DNA of 64,000 nucleotides from Rhizophagus irregularis (lineage: Eukaryota > Glomeromycota > Glomeromycetes > Glomerales > Glomeraceae), in assembly GCF_026210795.1 (NCBI RefSeq), contig NC_089433.1, positions 1,513,001 to 1,577,000 of the forward strand, given 5' to 3'. Numbering within the stretch: position 1 is the stretch's first letter; the number at the start of each line of letters is the position of its first letter. Position numbers and translations under genes: made by a program. Below, one piece after another: positions 1-11,837 of this stretch. Below the pieces are notes generated by a model that was not told the origin of the DNA, did no database searches, and worked only from the letters and a program-made list of their open reading frames with translations.

Positions 1-2694
1 TCCTTATACCGAAACTTGAATACCGGATGCAAGTTACTCACTTATCTGAATCTGACTGTCACCTAATAACGAGAAGTATACGATTTGTTGTAAAGCATAA
101 AGCAAACTTTTCTCTTTCTTTACCCAATTCCATTTTATTTTTGTCTTATGCCTTGGGCTTGATTAATTTGTTTGCTCATCAACGACAATGTCATATTACT
201 AATTTATTTTTAATGGCTAATTCTTCTTCTGTTTTTATTCAATCTCTTTTTATTTATAGATTGAGTTTAATTCAATATAATTTTTTGATTCCTATTTCTC
301 CCCTTTTAATTAAAGATTGGTCTATATGGTCTTCTCTATTTTCTTTCAAGAAAGATTATATCGCATGCACTATTGCTCTCTTGTCTTCTACTCCTTTTCG
401 TTTGCTTCATACTCAACTATCGAAGCTTCCGAATTTGTCCTTGTTAGATGGACGCGTTCCTTTATTTGAATGCATGACGCCTAAAGCCTTTAAAGCCTAT
501 TTTCCCATCCTGCGTAAACAACAACTGTTTTATTTATCTCAGCTTCGTTACTCCCCAAGGAACTCATTTAATTTCCTGGAAGGCTTACTATGACAATTTG
601 GTATGACGATGTGGCCCTGGCCGTATCCCTTATTGGTACAAAGATATTCAACAAGCTACCACTATTCCTGACTCCAATAATCGTTTCCTGGATCAGTTTA
701 ATTTTACGCCTACGATTGACTCTTCCTTTTATGATTTGACTCCTTGTTTATCTTCTCCTCCTACTACAAAAAATTGGATTGTCACGTTGGACGATTATGG
801 TTCTCCCATTTTTGGCAAACAACTTTTAGTCCAAGCTAGTCGTGGTACTTGTTCTATTGTTCACTGGATTTCTCCTGATTGTGAATCTTCACCTGGTGAT
901 CTCATCAGACTTTCTCCTTGCCCTGGTTGCGCTGCTCACATTCCTCTGCCTCCTTTCAAAAAACGGAATGCTGATTTAACCCTTTGTACACCTAAGGTCT
1001 CTCTACAACATTCGCTTATTCTGCCCACTACCAATGAGCGGATTAAACGTACTACTTCTGAAGTGACTTCCTCTTTTACTTGGGCTGATATAGAAGATGG
1101 TGTCCGTCTTTATTGTAGTAGATTGGAATTTGATTTTAATTCTTCTCCAGCAGATACCGTTGTAACTTCCGTTACTCCTGTTACTATTGAATCATCGGCT
1201 GCTGCTGTTTTTGCTAACTCCCCGTTGGTCATTTCTTCAGACTCGTGTTACATCTTTTTCACTGATGGGTCTCTTATTAATTTAGACACTCCCGATGTTT
1301 CTATGGGCTGGTCTTGGATGCAAATAGTCCCTGATGCAGGCTTTCCCAACTCCATCGCCACTTATGCTCACGGTCTTATTCGTGATAATCCTTCTTCTTC
1401 TCGTGCTGAAGCTGCTGCTATTTACGCTGTTTTAACTATCTTTCCTCGTGATTCTGAAGTCACTATTTATACTGACTCGCAAACTGCCATTGATGGCCTT
1501 CGAAGTTGTTTTTCCTCTATCTACTCAAATAGTCATTTGTACTATAAAACCACAAATTTTGAACTTTGGGCTATTATCGAGCGAACCATCCTCTCTAAAA
1601 ATTTGACTGTCCTTCCCGTCAAAGTTAAAGCTCATTCTGGCAATTATTTAAACGATTTTGCTGATTCCTTGACCAATACTGCTCATACTGCGTCATCCAG
1701 TATTTTGATCTCTGGAATGGACCTGGCCTCTGCCCATGATTTTGTCTTAATTTATGACAATGATGTTGTCTGTGAATCTAATCCGTGACACCTTCTAAAA
1801 CAATACTATCAAACGCAGTTAATGCGCGATTTGTTAAACTTAACGCGCTTTCACTTTATTTCTTTATTATCAACTAATATAGATTATATTGTTGACTGGG
1901 AACTTACTTGGTTCACTCTAAATTTCAAGCCCTCCCATGACGCGTCCTTTGCTCCTGAGCACGCTTCAAGACACCTTACCTTTAAATTCAAACTTTTCTT
2001 GGATGATTTGCCTACATTGGAAAAGCTTAAACGGACCCGACCAGACTTATACATGGACGAATTAACTTGCCGTTCTTGTATCGACTGCATGGAAGACCTG
2101 ATGCACCTTTTTATGTGCAAAAAACGACGTCTGCCTATGCAACAAATTCTCCAATCTTATCAAAATCATTTGATTTCCAAACTTCTGGAAGCGAGTAATT
2201 TGGCTGATATTGATCCTACTCCATTTATAGCTAAACTTACTTCTCTTTCATGCTGGTCCTTTTCTTCTACAAACTGGTCCTCCTTCGCCTTTATCCGTGG
2301 TTGCTTACCCAAACTCTTCATCGACTTATTTGTTGATCTATCCATTCCAAGAACTTCTGCGATTAAAGTTATCGCTGCTATTCATAACAATTTTGTCCAG
2401 AAATTCAGAAGACGAATCTGGAATCCGCGTTCTTATGAGAAAAGTAAATGGGAAAACGCGATGAACATTACCTATAAGTTGAAAACTACTCCGAAGCCAT
2501 CTAATCTGCCATTGTCGACGTACATACCTTACTCATCTTTACCACCTCCGACCCTACACGTTTCACGTGACTCCAGAACCGATTGGTTGAAGAACTCGAT
2601 GAAATATGGTTTGCCTTGGTTTAATCACTTTTCGGGTTTTATGGGTCGTCTAACGGTGCTACTTAATAACAGCTTTTGCAGGATGGAGTGTTAA
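1..2694 (+). pseudogene. LINE ORF2 fragment: RT tail, RNase H, C-terminal zinc motif (copy A)
   Basis: This is the C-terminal part of a LINE polyprotein that would copy element RNA into DNA at the insertion site. RNase H signatures are clear: FTDGSL near 1260 (first Asp), SSRAEAAAI near 1396 (Glu), YTDSQTAIDGL near 1468 (Asp), and AHSGN with NDFAD near 1630-1665 (His and last Asp). A CX2C...HX3C cluster typical of LINE C-termini sits near 2070-2118. Compared with copy B there is an extra C at about 546 that shifts the frame, a TGA at 604-606, and a TGA at 1786-1788 where copy B has CAA. It cannot make a complete protein. Confidence 0.9.
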
Positions 2695-2978
2695 TTTTTA
2701 TAGTGGGCGCGCTATTCGTTATTTTGTTAGCATAGTTGCTTCTACTTTGGTTGGAATATATCAAGGGGGAAGATCTGGGGAAATTTAGTGTAATGCGATT
2801 TTTCTTTTTTAGATTAATTTTTTTTACTTTATTTTTTCTTGGGAGACTATATAGCTTTGTTTTTAGTTAGTTTTATTTTTATATATCTTTCTTTTTATTT
2901 TTGTAAATTGTAAAAGTTCGAATAATTTTAATAAAGATAAAGGCTACTATGCCACGTTTGCCTGGTTTTTGACCAGTG
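1..2978 (+). mobile_element. LINE retrotransposon, copy A (3' part only; continues left of window)
   Basis: The sequence aligns base by base with the second copy (its first base matches about 7156) through the 3' UTR to a shared end, gaccagtg. It carries the 3' part of ORF2 and a ~280-bp 3' UTR with an AATAAA at 2930, and it has no poly(A) tail. The copy is broken by one frameshift and two in-frame stops. Its 3' end touches the 5' end of copy B without any spacer. Confidence 0.93.
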
Positions 2979-4179
2979 GCTGTATACTGTTTCTCCACCT
3001 GCCTCAGAATCACTCCATGTTTCTATACTGTAGATCAAAAGGCTGCGCGCCATCAATACGTCGCCACTCTCATTCAGCTTCCCCCTAATGTTAAGGATAT
3101 CAACTTGGCTCCTCTTACTCGTAATCTTGGCGCCAAAGCTGTTAATGTGCCACTTTCTCTAAACTCTTACAAACCCAAAAGATGGGCTTTACGTCACCTT
3201 CAACTCCCAAGAAACCATGGATGCTGCTATAGAACAAACTATTAGCTTCCAAGGCCATGTACTTTTCTGGTCCTCCCCAAATAATACTAATAAACTTTGT
3301 CACAGATGTGACAAATTAGGTTGCGCCCCGAATTTCTGCCCACTTAAACAAACTAAAGGTAGAAGTCGCACTCGCGACCCTGTTGCAAAACTCAAAGAAC
3401 GTTTTAATGTTAATCAACCTCGCCGCTCCAATTCAAAGACTGCTAATGCACGTTCTCGCTCCCGATCTCACTCCAAATCTAAAGATCGATCTGCTTCCAA
3501 TTCTGGACGTGATAACAACATTCCCCATGATCGCACTAATAATGATAAAAATCATAACAAACCCGCTCCCTATATCTCCCAACGTGCCCGCCATAATAGC
3601 AAAGAACGATCGGTCTCCTTTTCTTCCTCCTCTCGTTCTACAGCACGTCTTTCGCCCTGACAAACTCCTAACTCTGCATTATCTCCTGATGATGCTAATA
3701 ACATTCTAAACCTTTTGCGTGAATTACAATGTGAAGTAGCCAACTTTCACAAACGCATCTCCGCTTTTGAACTTGCTGACCAACGGATGTCTCGTATTGA
3801 ATTACACCTTGGCCTCGATCCACTTCCTTCGCCTAATGAGCCTGACCCGGATCTCATGCAAGAAGATGCCCCTGTTACTCATGTTCCGCTTAATATTCAG
3901 TCTTCCGCTAAATCTTCTTTGCCCCCCAAAAGTATTTTAACGTGACCTTCGCCTACAATCACTATTGTTCCTCACACGTCGCTCCCTCCTTCTCACCTTT
4001 CTCCAAATGCTCCTCCTTTTACCCCTCTCTCCTCCACGCAAGAAGAAATTAACGATCTCAAAAATAGTAGAGTCGTTATTGAAAGTAAATTGGACCAACT
4101 TACTGGTCATATCAAACAATTCATTGGCTCCCTTGGTGGTGCTCCCCTGGAACAAGCTGATTCAGCTTCTTCTGTTTAA
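2979..4179 (+). pseudogene. LINE ORF1 (gag-like RNA-binding protein), decayed
   Basis: ORF1 would coat element RNA. The reading starts in one frame (to about 3178) and continues in the next frame from about 3180, so there is a 1-base shift in an AAAA run. After the shift the text reads as an RRM-like strand (GLYVTFNSQETMDAAIEQ) followed by a zinc knuckle CX2CX4CX4C at 3298-3341, with Cys in the usual His place. An Arg/Ser-rich basic segment follows (3360-3660). Two TGA codons (3658-3660, 3943-3945) interrupt the same frame, which otherwise runs to a TAA at 4177-4179. Both TGAs are one C-to-T change from CGA. Confidence 0.8.
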
Positions 4180-4229
4180 TTTTCTTCTTTAAATTTTAAC
4201 TCCCCGACCGTTTTTATCACTGTGTTTTA

Positions 4230-7200
4230 ATGTCAGACAATAATTTTAATTATGACACCTTTGTACGAAACCCTCCCAACCCCGATAATGTTACGGAAAT
4301 TTTTTCACATGAATCGTTATTTTCTTCCTCTAGTAACACTTCTCCTATTCCCAACTCATTCAATATTTCCTCCTTTAATGTTAATGGCCTTAAAATGCAT
4401 GGTCAAACTAAATTAGATGAAATTTCTACTTTCTTTTCCTTGAAACATATTTCTTTTGGTGGTATCGTTGATACTCATCTTCACCCTAAACAAATGAAGT
4501 TTTTATCCAAGCGCATTTCTAATTATATTGTATTCTCTTCTAATTTGGATACTTCTAAACAAATTCTTTCTTCTGGTGGTGTTTCTCTTTTTATAGAAAA
4601 TTCTTTTGCTTCACATGTACAAGATTTTCAATCCCATTCTTCACGTTTGCTTTCTGTTGATTTATATTTTAAAGGCAATGTTAAATTGCGTATATTCGTT
4701 ATTTATATCCCTCCCCCTGCTGAAAGTGTTTTGCGCACTGACACTATTGATTTGCTTATTCAACAACTTACCCTTACTAAACAAGCTGGTTTTTACCATG
4801 CTGTTTGTGGCGATTTTAATATGCATTTAGATAAATATTATCCTATTTACTTTAATCAACCTCAAATTGCTTCAAAACATATTCACCGATTATTTTTTCA
4901 TCTCCTTTCTCATGGATATGAAAACTATACTCCTATTAATCTTTCCAACTTCTTAGGTACTTTTCATCGCAATGACCAAATTACTCGCGTTGATTATGTA
5001 TGGTCCTGCCCTCTTCTCAAAGGATTCGCTCTTACTGCCTGCATCTTTGACGCTCAAGACATTTGCACATCTGATCATAACTCTGTTATCACATACTATG
5101 ATATGTCTTTACTTTTTGCCTCTACCAAATTGGCTCGCACTCGACAACTTAAGCGCCAAACCCGTCGCGTCTTCAAATTTGATTCTGTAACTGATATTCA
5201 ATGGACGGAATTCGCTGTCAAAACTGATGCTTTATGTGATGTTTCACCTTCAACCTTTTCCTCCTGGCATATCAACCAAATGTGCGAATATCTTCAATCA
5301 CGAATCCTCAAAGCTGGCAATGCTACTTTACCTTCTTCTATAATTGGTAACAATTATACTCCTAAGGTCCCTAAAGATCTGGAAGTTTTAACTCAACATT
5401 ATCGGTTTTTAAATCGCCTGATGCATTCGATACGTATATTGCGCAAACATCCTTCAACTTATTCTGCTGCCCATGAACATAAGTGGTCTATTCATTTGAT
5501 TAGACTTCAAAACATATTACAATTATATAAGAATGTATTCACTTTCATTCCTATTTTGCCCTCTTCTCTTTTATCATGTCGACAAGATAACTTCAAATTA
5601 CTTCTTGATGATTTATCTACTATTTCAAAATCCTTACGAGGATTTCAGTTGCTTCAAGAAAAAGAATTCCAAGACTCCTCCATCTGTGCTCACTTGGACG
5701 ATAGAAATAATAATTTTGAAACTGACCTTTCTTCCTTTATCGATTCAGCGCTCTCACGCACCCGTCGCTGTATCACCTTGGACCGTGTCTTTATCGACCA
5801 TCCTACTCAACCCCAGTTGTTAACTGATCCTAAGGACGTAGATGATGCTGTTGTTAACCATTTCCAAAACTTTGTACCTATAAAATCCACTTCCCCTGTA
5901 TCTATCAACACATTACCTGATAGATGGTCTTCTGCCTATCAACCTATGGATGATGTGTCCTCCTCTATCTACGATTCTTTAATGAATCCCCCTACCTTTG
6001 ACGAATGGTTATCCACCGTTTCTTCCACTCCTAACGGTAAAGCCTCTGGTCCTTCCATGATTACCTATGAAATGCTCAAACATCTTGGTACCCGCACCTC
6101 GGCTCTGCTACTTATTTTAATTCAAACATGCCTTTCCAAAGCTGATATTCCCGATTTATGGAGACAAGCAATGGTTTTTCCCATCCCCAAACCTCACGAA
6201 TGGAAATGTCAATTAAAAAATACTCGTCCTATTACTTTACTCGAAGTGATTAGAAAATCCCTTGTCAAACTTTTTTATAATCGCCTTTCTACTATTATGG
6301 CTTCACATGATGTTCTTAAAGGTGGTAACTTCGCTGGTCTTCCTGGTGGTTCTTGCCACGACCCTATCATTACTCTAAAATCTATTATCCATGATGCTGA
6401 TATCAACAAAAATCCACTTTGGATTCTTTCCCAAGATATTTCTAAAGCTTTTGACTTGGTCGATCTGACTATGTTACGTTTTGCTCTAGAACGTATCCGT
6501 TTTCCAGCTTCCGCTGTTAAGTTTATCCTTTCACTTTTCACGAAACGCACTAATCGCGTTTTCACTGCTCATGGATCTACGCCTGCTTATAGGGTTCGCA
6601 TCGGTATTGACCAAGGCGAAGTTATTTCTCCTCTTTTATGGGTTATTTATATTGATCCCTTACTTACTGTTTTGAAGCATGAAATGATGGACCCTTATGT
6701 TCTTTCTACACTGTCTTTAATTGATTCTCCAAATCTTTCTCCTGATTTGATGATTAATAACTTAGTATTTATAGATGACTCTACTCTTATCTCCTCGTCG
6801 AAAGCTGGCATGGAATTTATGCTATCCATTACTGAAGAATTTTATCAGATCAATAACACTTCTGCCAATCATAACAAATATGTGTTAATTACTAATTCAT
6901 TGCCTTTGACTTCGAATTCCACTTTATCTCCTATTACTTTTAATTTGGATTTATCCTCCTTAAATAGTGTTCCTTCCATTACTATTACCCCAATTTCCAT
7001 GACAACTTCTTTTCATTTTTTAGGTGTTTGGTTTAATATTAAAAGCTCCCGGGACTTTGTCAAAAAGCAACTCAAACGCGAATGCTGCTCGTTCGCTGCA
7101 ACCATCCGCCCCGCAAAGCTCTCTTCCAAACAAGTTGTGTATTTACATAATGCTGTTCTTATACCGAAACTAGAATACCGGATGCAAGTTACTCACTTGT

Positions 7201-9857
7201 CTGAATCTGACTGCCGCCTAATAACGAAAAGTATACGATCTGTTGTGAAGCATAAAGCAAATTTTTCTCGTTCTTTACCCAATCCCATTTTATTTTTGTC
7301 TCAAGCCTTGGGCTTAATTAATTTGTTTGCTCATCAATGTCAACGTCATATTACCAATTTATTTTTAATGGCTAATTCTTCTTCTTCTTTTATTCAATAT
7401 CTTTTTATTTATAGATTGTGTTTAATTCAATATAATTTTTTGTTCCCTATTTCTCCTCTTTTAATTAAGGATTGGTCTATATGGTCTTCTTTATTTTCTT
7501 TTAAGAAAGATTATATCGCTTGCACTATTGCTCTCTTAACTTCTACTTCTTTTCGTTTGCTTCATATTCAACTTTCGAAGTTTCCGAACCTATCCTTGTT
7601 AGATGGACGCGTTCCTTTATTTGAATGCATGACACCTAAGGCCTTTAAAGCCTATTTCCCTATTTTGCGAAAATGACAATTGTTTTATCTATCTCAGCTT
7701 GTTACTCCCCAAGGATCTCATTTAATTTCCTGGAAGGCTTACTATGACAATTTGGTTGGGCGACGTGGCCCTGGCCGTATCCCTTTTTGGTACAAAGATA
7801 TTCAACAAGTTACCACTGTTCCTGACTCCAATAATCGTCTGCTGGATCATTTTATTATTATGCATACGAATGACTCTTCATTTTATGAATTGGCTCCTTG
7901 CCTATCCTCTCCTCTCACTACAAAAAATTGGATTGTCACGTTGGACGATTATGGTTCTCCCATCTTTGGCAAACAACTTTTGGTCCAAGCAAGTCATGGT
8001 ACTTGTTCTATTGTTCACTGGATTTCTCCTGAATGTGAATCTTCGCCTGGTGATCTTATTAGACTTTCTCCTTGCCCCGGTTGCGCTGCTCATACTCCTT
8101 TGCCTCCTTCCAAAAAACGGAATGCTGATTTAACCCTTTGTACGCTCACGATCTCTCTACACCATTCGCTTATTCTGCCCACTACTAATGAGCGAATTAG
8201 ACGTACTACTTCTGAAGTGACTTCCCCCTTTACTTGGGGTGATATAGAAGATGGTGTCCGTCTTTATTATAGTAGATTGGATTTTGATTCTGATTCCCCT
8301 TCTACTGATACCGTCGTAGCTCCTGCTACTCCTGTCACTATTGAATCCTCAGCTGCTGCTGTTTTTGCAAAATCCCCGTTGGTCATGTCTTCGGACTCGC
8401 ATTACATCTTTTTCACTGATGGATCTCTTATTAATTTAGGCGCTCCTGATGTTTCTATGGGCTGGTCCTGGATGCAAATTGTTCCTGATGCAGGTTTTCC
8501 TAACTCCATTGCCACTTATACTCACGGCCTTATTCGAGATAATCCTTCTTCTTCTCGAGCTGAAGCTGCCGCTATTTACGCAGTTTTAACCATCTCTCCT
8601 CGCGACTCAGATGTTACTATTTATACTGACTCGCAGACTGCCATTGACGGCCTTCGAAGTTGTTCTTCCTATGTGTACTCAAATAGCCGCCTTTACTACA
8701 AAACAACAAATTTTGAACTTTAGGCTATTATTGAATGAACCATCCTTTCCAAAAATTTGACAGTTTTTCCTGTTAAAGTCAAAGCTCACTCTGGCAACTA
8801 TTTAAATGATTTTGCTGATTCCTTGACCAACATTGCTCATACTGCGTCATCCAGTATTTTGATTTCTGGCATGGACCTTGCTTCTGCCCATGATTTTGTC
8901 TTAATTTATGACAATGATGTCGTCTGTGAATCTAATCCGCAACACCTTCTCAAACAATATTATCAAACGCAATTAATGCGTGATTTGTTAAATTTAACGC
9001 GATTTCACTTTACCTCTTTATTGTCATCTAATATAGATTATATTGTTGACTGGGAACTTACTTGGTTTACTTTAAATTTTAAGCCCTCTCATGATGCATC
9101 TTTTACTTCTGAACACGCTTCAAGACACCTAACCTTTAAATTCAAACTTTTCTTGGATGATTTGCCTACATTGGAAAAGCTTAAACAGACCCGACCAGAC
9201 TTATACATGGACGAATTAACTTGCCGTTCTTGTATCGACTGCATGGAAGACCTGATGCACCTTTTTATGTGCAAAAGACGACGTCTACCTATGCAACAAA
9301 TTCTCCGATCTTATCAAAAACATTTGATTTCCAAAATTCTGGAAGCAGGAAATTTGGCTGATATTGATCCTACTCCATTTATTGCTAAACTCACTTCTCT
9401 TTCTTGCTGGTCCTTTTCTTCTACAAATTGGTCCTCCTATGCCCTTGCCCGTGGTTGTTTACCCAAACTCTTCGTCGACTTATTTGTCGATTTATCCATT
9501 CCAGGAATTTCTGCGATAAAGGTTATCGCTGCTATTCATAACAATTTTGTTCAGAAATTCAGAAAACGAATTTGGAATCCGCGTTCTTATGAGAAAAGTA
9601 AATGGGAAAACGCGATGAACATTACCTATAAGTTGAAAACTACTCCGAAGCCATCTAATTTGCCTTTGTCAGTGTACATACCTTACTCATCTTTACCACC
9701 TCCGACCCTACACGATTCACGTGACTCCGGAACTGATTGGTTGAAGAACTCGATGAAATATGGATTGCCTTGGTTTAATCACTTTTCGGGTTTTATGGGT
9801 CGTCTAACGGTGCTACTTAATAACAGCTTTTGCAGGATGGAGTGTCGACTTTTATAG
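4230..9857 (+). pseudogene. LINE ORF2: endonuclease, reverse transcriptase, RNase H (copy B)
   Basis: One frame of 1,876 codons holds the whole ORF2 with three internal stops: TGA 7674-7676, TAG 8721-8723 and TGA 8736-8738. An APE-type endonuclease comes first (SFNVNGLK, CGDFNMHLD, RVDYVW, SDHNSVI). The RT follows, with RPITLLEV, SQDISKAFD, QGEVISPLL and the catalytic FIDD near 6768. RNase H has FTDGS, SRAEAAAI, TDSQTAIDG and AHSGN...DFAD. The end has a CX2CX2CX5HX3C cluster. Copy A keeps TGG and CGA where this copy has TAG and TGA, so the element was intact recently. The long open part before 7674 might still be translated. Confidence 0.9.
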
Positions 9858-10319
9858 TGGGTGCGCTATTCGTTATTTCGTTAGCATAGTTGCTTCTACT
9901 TTGGTTGGAATATATCAAGGGGGAAGATCTGGGGAAATTTAGTGTAATGCGATTTTTCTTTTTTAGATTAATTTTTTACTTTATTTTTTCTTAGGAGACT
10001 ATATAGCTTTGTTTTTAGTTAATTTTATTTTTATATTTTTCCTTTTAATTTTTTGTATATTGTAAAATTCGAATAAATTTAATAAAGATAAAGGCTACTA
10101 TGCCACGTTTGCCTGGTTTTTGACCAGTGCTATAAGTTTGGCCTGAGTTAAAAAATTGTAACTTTAAAATTTGAGCATCATTCTTAATTATGTCTGGAAT
10201 TGGATTTTTTTCTATAATCATATTCACATTATACATAATATATTCAAGAAATTTTGGAAATTTTGGACTTGGAATTAAGTATAGTGCGAGCCAGAGTTAG
10301 ATTTTGGCCTGCATTATAA

Positions 10320-10406
10320 TCCACTAATTACATATATGTACCGATATTTCAATGTACCGATACTTTTTTCCCAAACCGGAAGCATCAGTATATCGAAGTT
10401 TGACTG
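10320..10406 (-). repeat. Terminal sequence of a second CAGT-ended element, head to head with the next one
   Basis: Read on the minus strand from 10406, this begins CAGTCAAACTTCGATATACT and follows the left end of the element starting at 10409 (CAGTCAGACCTCAATATACT) for about 50 bases, including the GGTTTGGG block. The two ends share the TA at 10407-10408. I did not find its other end, so it is probably a fragment. The rest of 10130-10330 holds no gene; it carries short TTTGGCCTG-type repeat words seen again at 15.1 and 34.8 kb. Confidence 0.6.
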
Positions 10407-10720
10407 TACAGTCAGACCTCAATATACTGATACTACTGGTTTGGGTAAAATATATTGTTACATCAAATTATCATTACATAATAAATCATAATGCAGGCTA
10501 AAGTCTAATTTTTGTCGGCATTATGCAAACTCTAAGTTAATTTAAAGATTAAATTATAGCTTCTTATTAACATACATTTCATGAAACAAAAGTTGTTTAT
10601 ATTTTGTGTTGAAACAAAAGCTAAAAAATTTAATTACTTGAATAAAATGATAGAAATCCTCTTGTTAATTCAGGTTAAGTTTATAGTGCTGATCTGAATT
10701 AAATCAGTGTAATCTAAAAT

Positions 10721-10739
10721 ATCAATATACTGTATTTTA
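10721..10739 (+). repeat. Left target-site duplication of the retroposon
   Basis: The 19 bases atcaatatactgtatttta are identical to 11819-11837. Confidence 0.9.
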
Positions 10740-11818
10740 GGGTTGATCACCCTTGGCTCATTGGTTAGTCCGTGAGTCCCCTTATGAAGCCTGAGTATGG
10801 TGAGGTCACAGGTTCGATTCCACTGATCACGGAAATTAAAGAATTTTACTGTGGACACTACTACCAATAGTGTAAAGGTACAGGGATTAGTGTAGGCTGG
10901 ACTGCATCATAGGTGAATTAGTATGTACCGGTCGGCGGCGTATTTAATTTAAGCAAAGGTCATGGTGTCCTCCTAGCGTTCCCTATGAGGCCATTGGGAA
11001 GCCTATTGTCCTGTCTGGATGGTCACTGCTTGCATACCATCTGGGTGAGCTCTTGTCTTGGCGGTCACTTCACAATACACTAAGGGAAGCAGGTAACTTT
11101 ACTGAAGGGGGTTAAGACGCTAGATGGTCCTCATAGATGGTAAAGTCTCAAGTGCAATGTCTTAGCAGTAGTTTACCTTCTAATAGGTTTAGGCTGATTG
11201 GAGACGTTCGTGGGCTTACAGGTATATAAGGTTCTAAGGTGAGGTTCAATTCTCCAGTGAATTTGACGTACTGGTGGGTGATCTCTGAGTAAGCTGGGTT
11301 GGTTACTTATAATAAAAGGGGTGATCCCAGCTTGCAGCGAGCTTACTGTCCTGGTAGTCACTACTATTACTACTGAAGGATTTACAACTATGGTGGGCTG
11401 GTATGGTAATCGCGACCTGTAGTGGGCTTTGAGTGAGGCCATTAGTAGTCTTAGTATTGCAGTACTTGCTGCTAATCACAAGCGGAAGGACTTCTAGATG
11501 TCTGGCTTAGTTATATCTGCCGTACGTGGGTGGTTGCTCACTTCTGACGGGTGCTAGTGGGTAGTATAACCATGTCAGAAACCCTGCTACACTACGATCC
11601 ATGTTGGGTTTAAACTTGGGCGGCCGTCTTCCCTGCTTTTTATATATAGGAGTGGACGAACATCCCATATTTCTAATAATTAGAGTAGGTTGCTTGGTTA
11701 TCTGTTGCTCAACGGTAGGAGTATGTTACTGCAACTGACGTTGTAATGCTCTCTCCACGTAGCTTTGGTGAGCCGGCTATGCTGATGTCTCCTCAAACAT
11801 AAAAAAAAAAAAAAAAAA
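10740..11818 (+). mobile_element. Giant tRNA-headed SINE-like retroposon with poly(A) tail
   Basis: A ~1.08-kb insert is bounded by a perfect 19-bp direct repeat (10721-10739 and 11819-11837) and ends in 19 A residues (11801-11819). This is the signature of LINE-driven retroposition. The first ~92 bases are tRNA-like with A and B boxes. The body is visibly richer in G+C than its surroundings and has no convincing ORF; the longest, 89 codons on the minus strand, resembles nothing I know. A second, weaker A/B-box pair lies at 11189-11255. The tail type differs from the local LINE, whose 3' end has no poly(A), so a different LINE probably moved it. Confidence 0.8.
10742..10833 (+). promoter_or_regulatory. 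tRNA-like RNA polymerase III internal promoter (A and B boxes)
   Basis: An A box-like TTGGCTCATTGG (10753-10764) and a perfect B box GGTTCGATTCC (10811-10821) have tRNA-like spacing with a long variable region. The flanking TGATCA words (10744-10749 and 10824-10829) can pair as a short acceptor stem. The T stem has mismatches, so this is a tRNA-derived promoter head and not a working tRNA. Confidence 0.75.
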
Positions 11819-11837
11819 ATCAATATACTGTATTTTA
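11819..11837 (+). repeat. Right target-site duplication of the retroposon
   Basis: The same 19 bases as 10721-10739, directly after the A tail; the first A may belong to the tail. Confidence 0.9.

Larger units (their letters stand above)
2979..10129 (+). mobile_element. LINE retrotransposon, copy B (nearly full, 5'-truncated)
   Basis: The ~7.15-kb element contains a gag-like ORF1, an ORF2 with endonuclease, reverse transcriptase and RNase H, and a 3' UTR ending in the same gaccagtg as copy A. ORF1 is already open at the junction with copy A and has no ATG, so the 5' end is probably truncated, as is usual after target-primed reverse transcription. Domain order APE-like endonuclease, RT, RNase H, CCHC places it near the I/Tad-like LINE groups; I cannot assign a clade. 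No target duplication can be told apart, because the base run before its 5' end is the same LINE 3' end that closes the element. Confidence 0.92.

Noticed and set aside
3658..8738. In-frame TGA codons in the LINE as possible recoding or a different genetic code
   Set aside because: All host genes in the window use the standard code, TGA ends several of them, and the LINE copies show sense codons at the same sites in the sister copy.
1884..9274. Minus-strand and out-of-frame ORFs inside the LINE copies
   Set aside because: They mirror conserved coding sequence of ORF2 and have no independent support.
10742..10833. A functional tRNA gene
   Set aside because: The T stem has mismatches and the sequence continues into a poly(A)-tailed element with target duplication.
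11173..11442. 89-codon minus-strand ORF in the retroposon
   Set aside because: No family resemblance; expected by chance in DNA of this composition.
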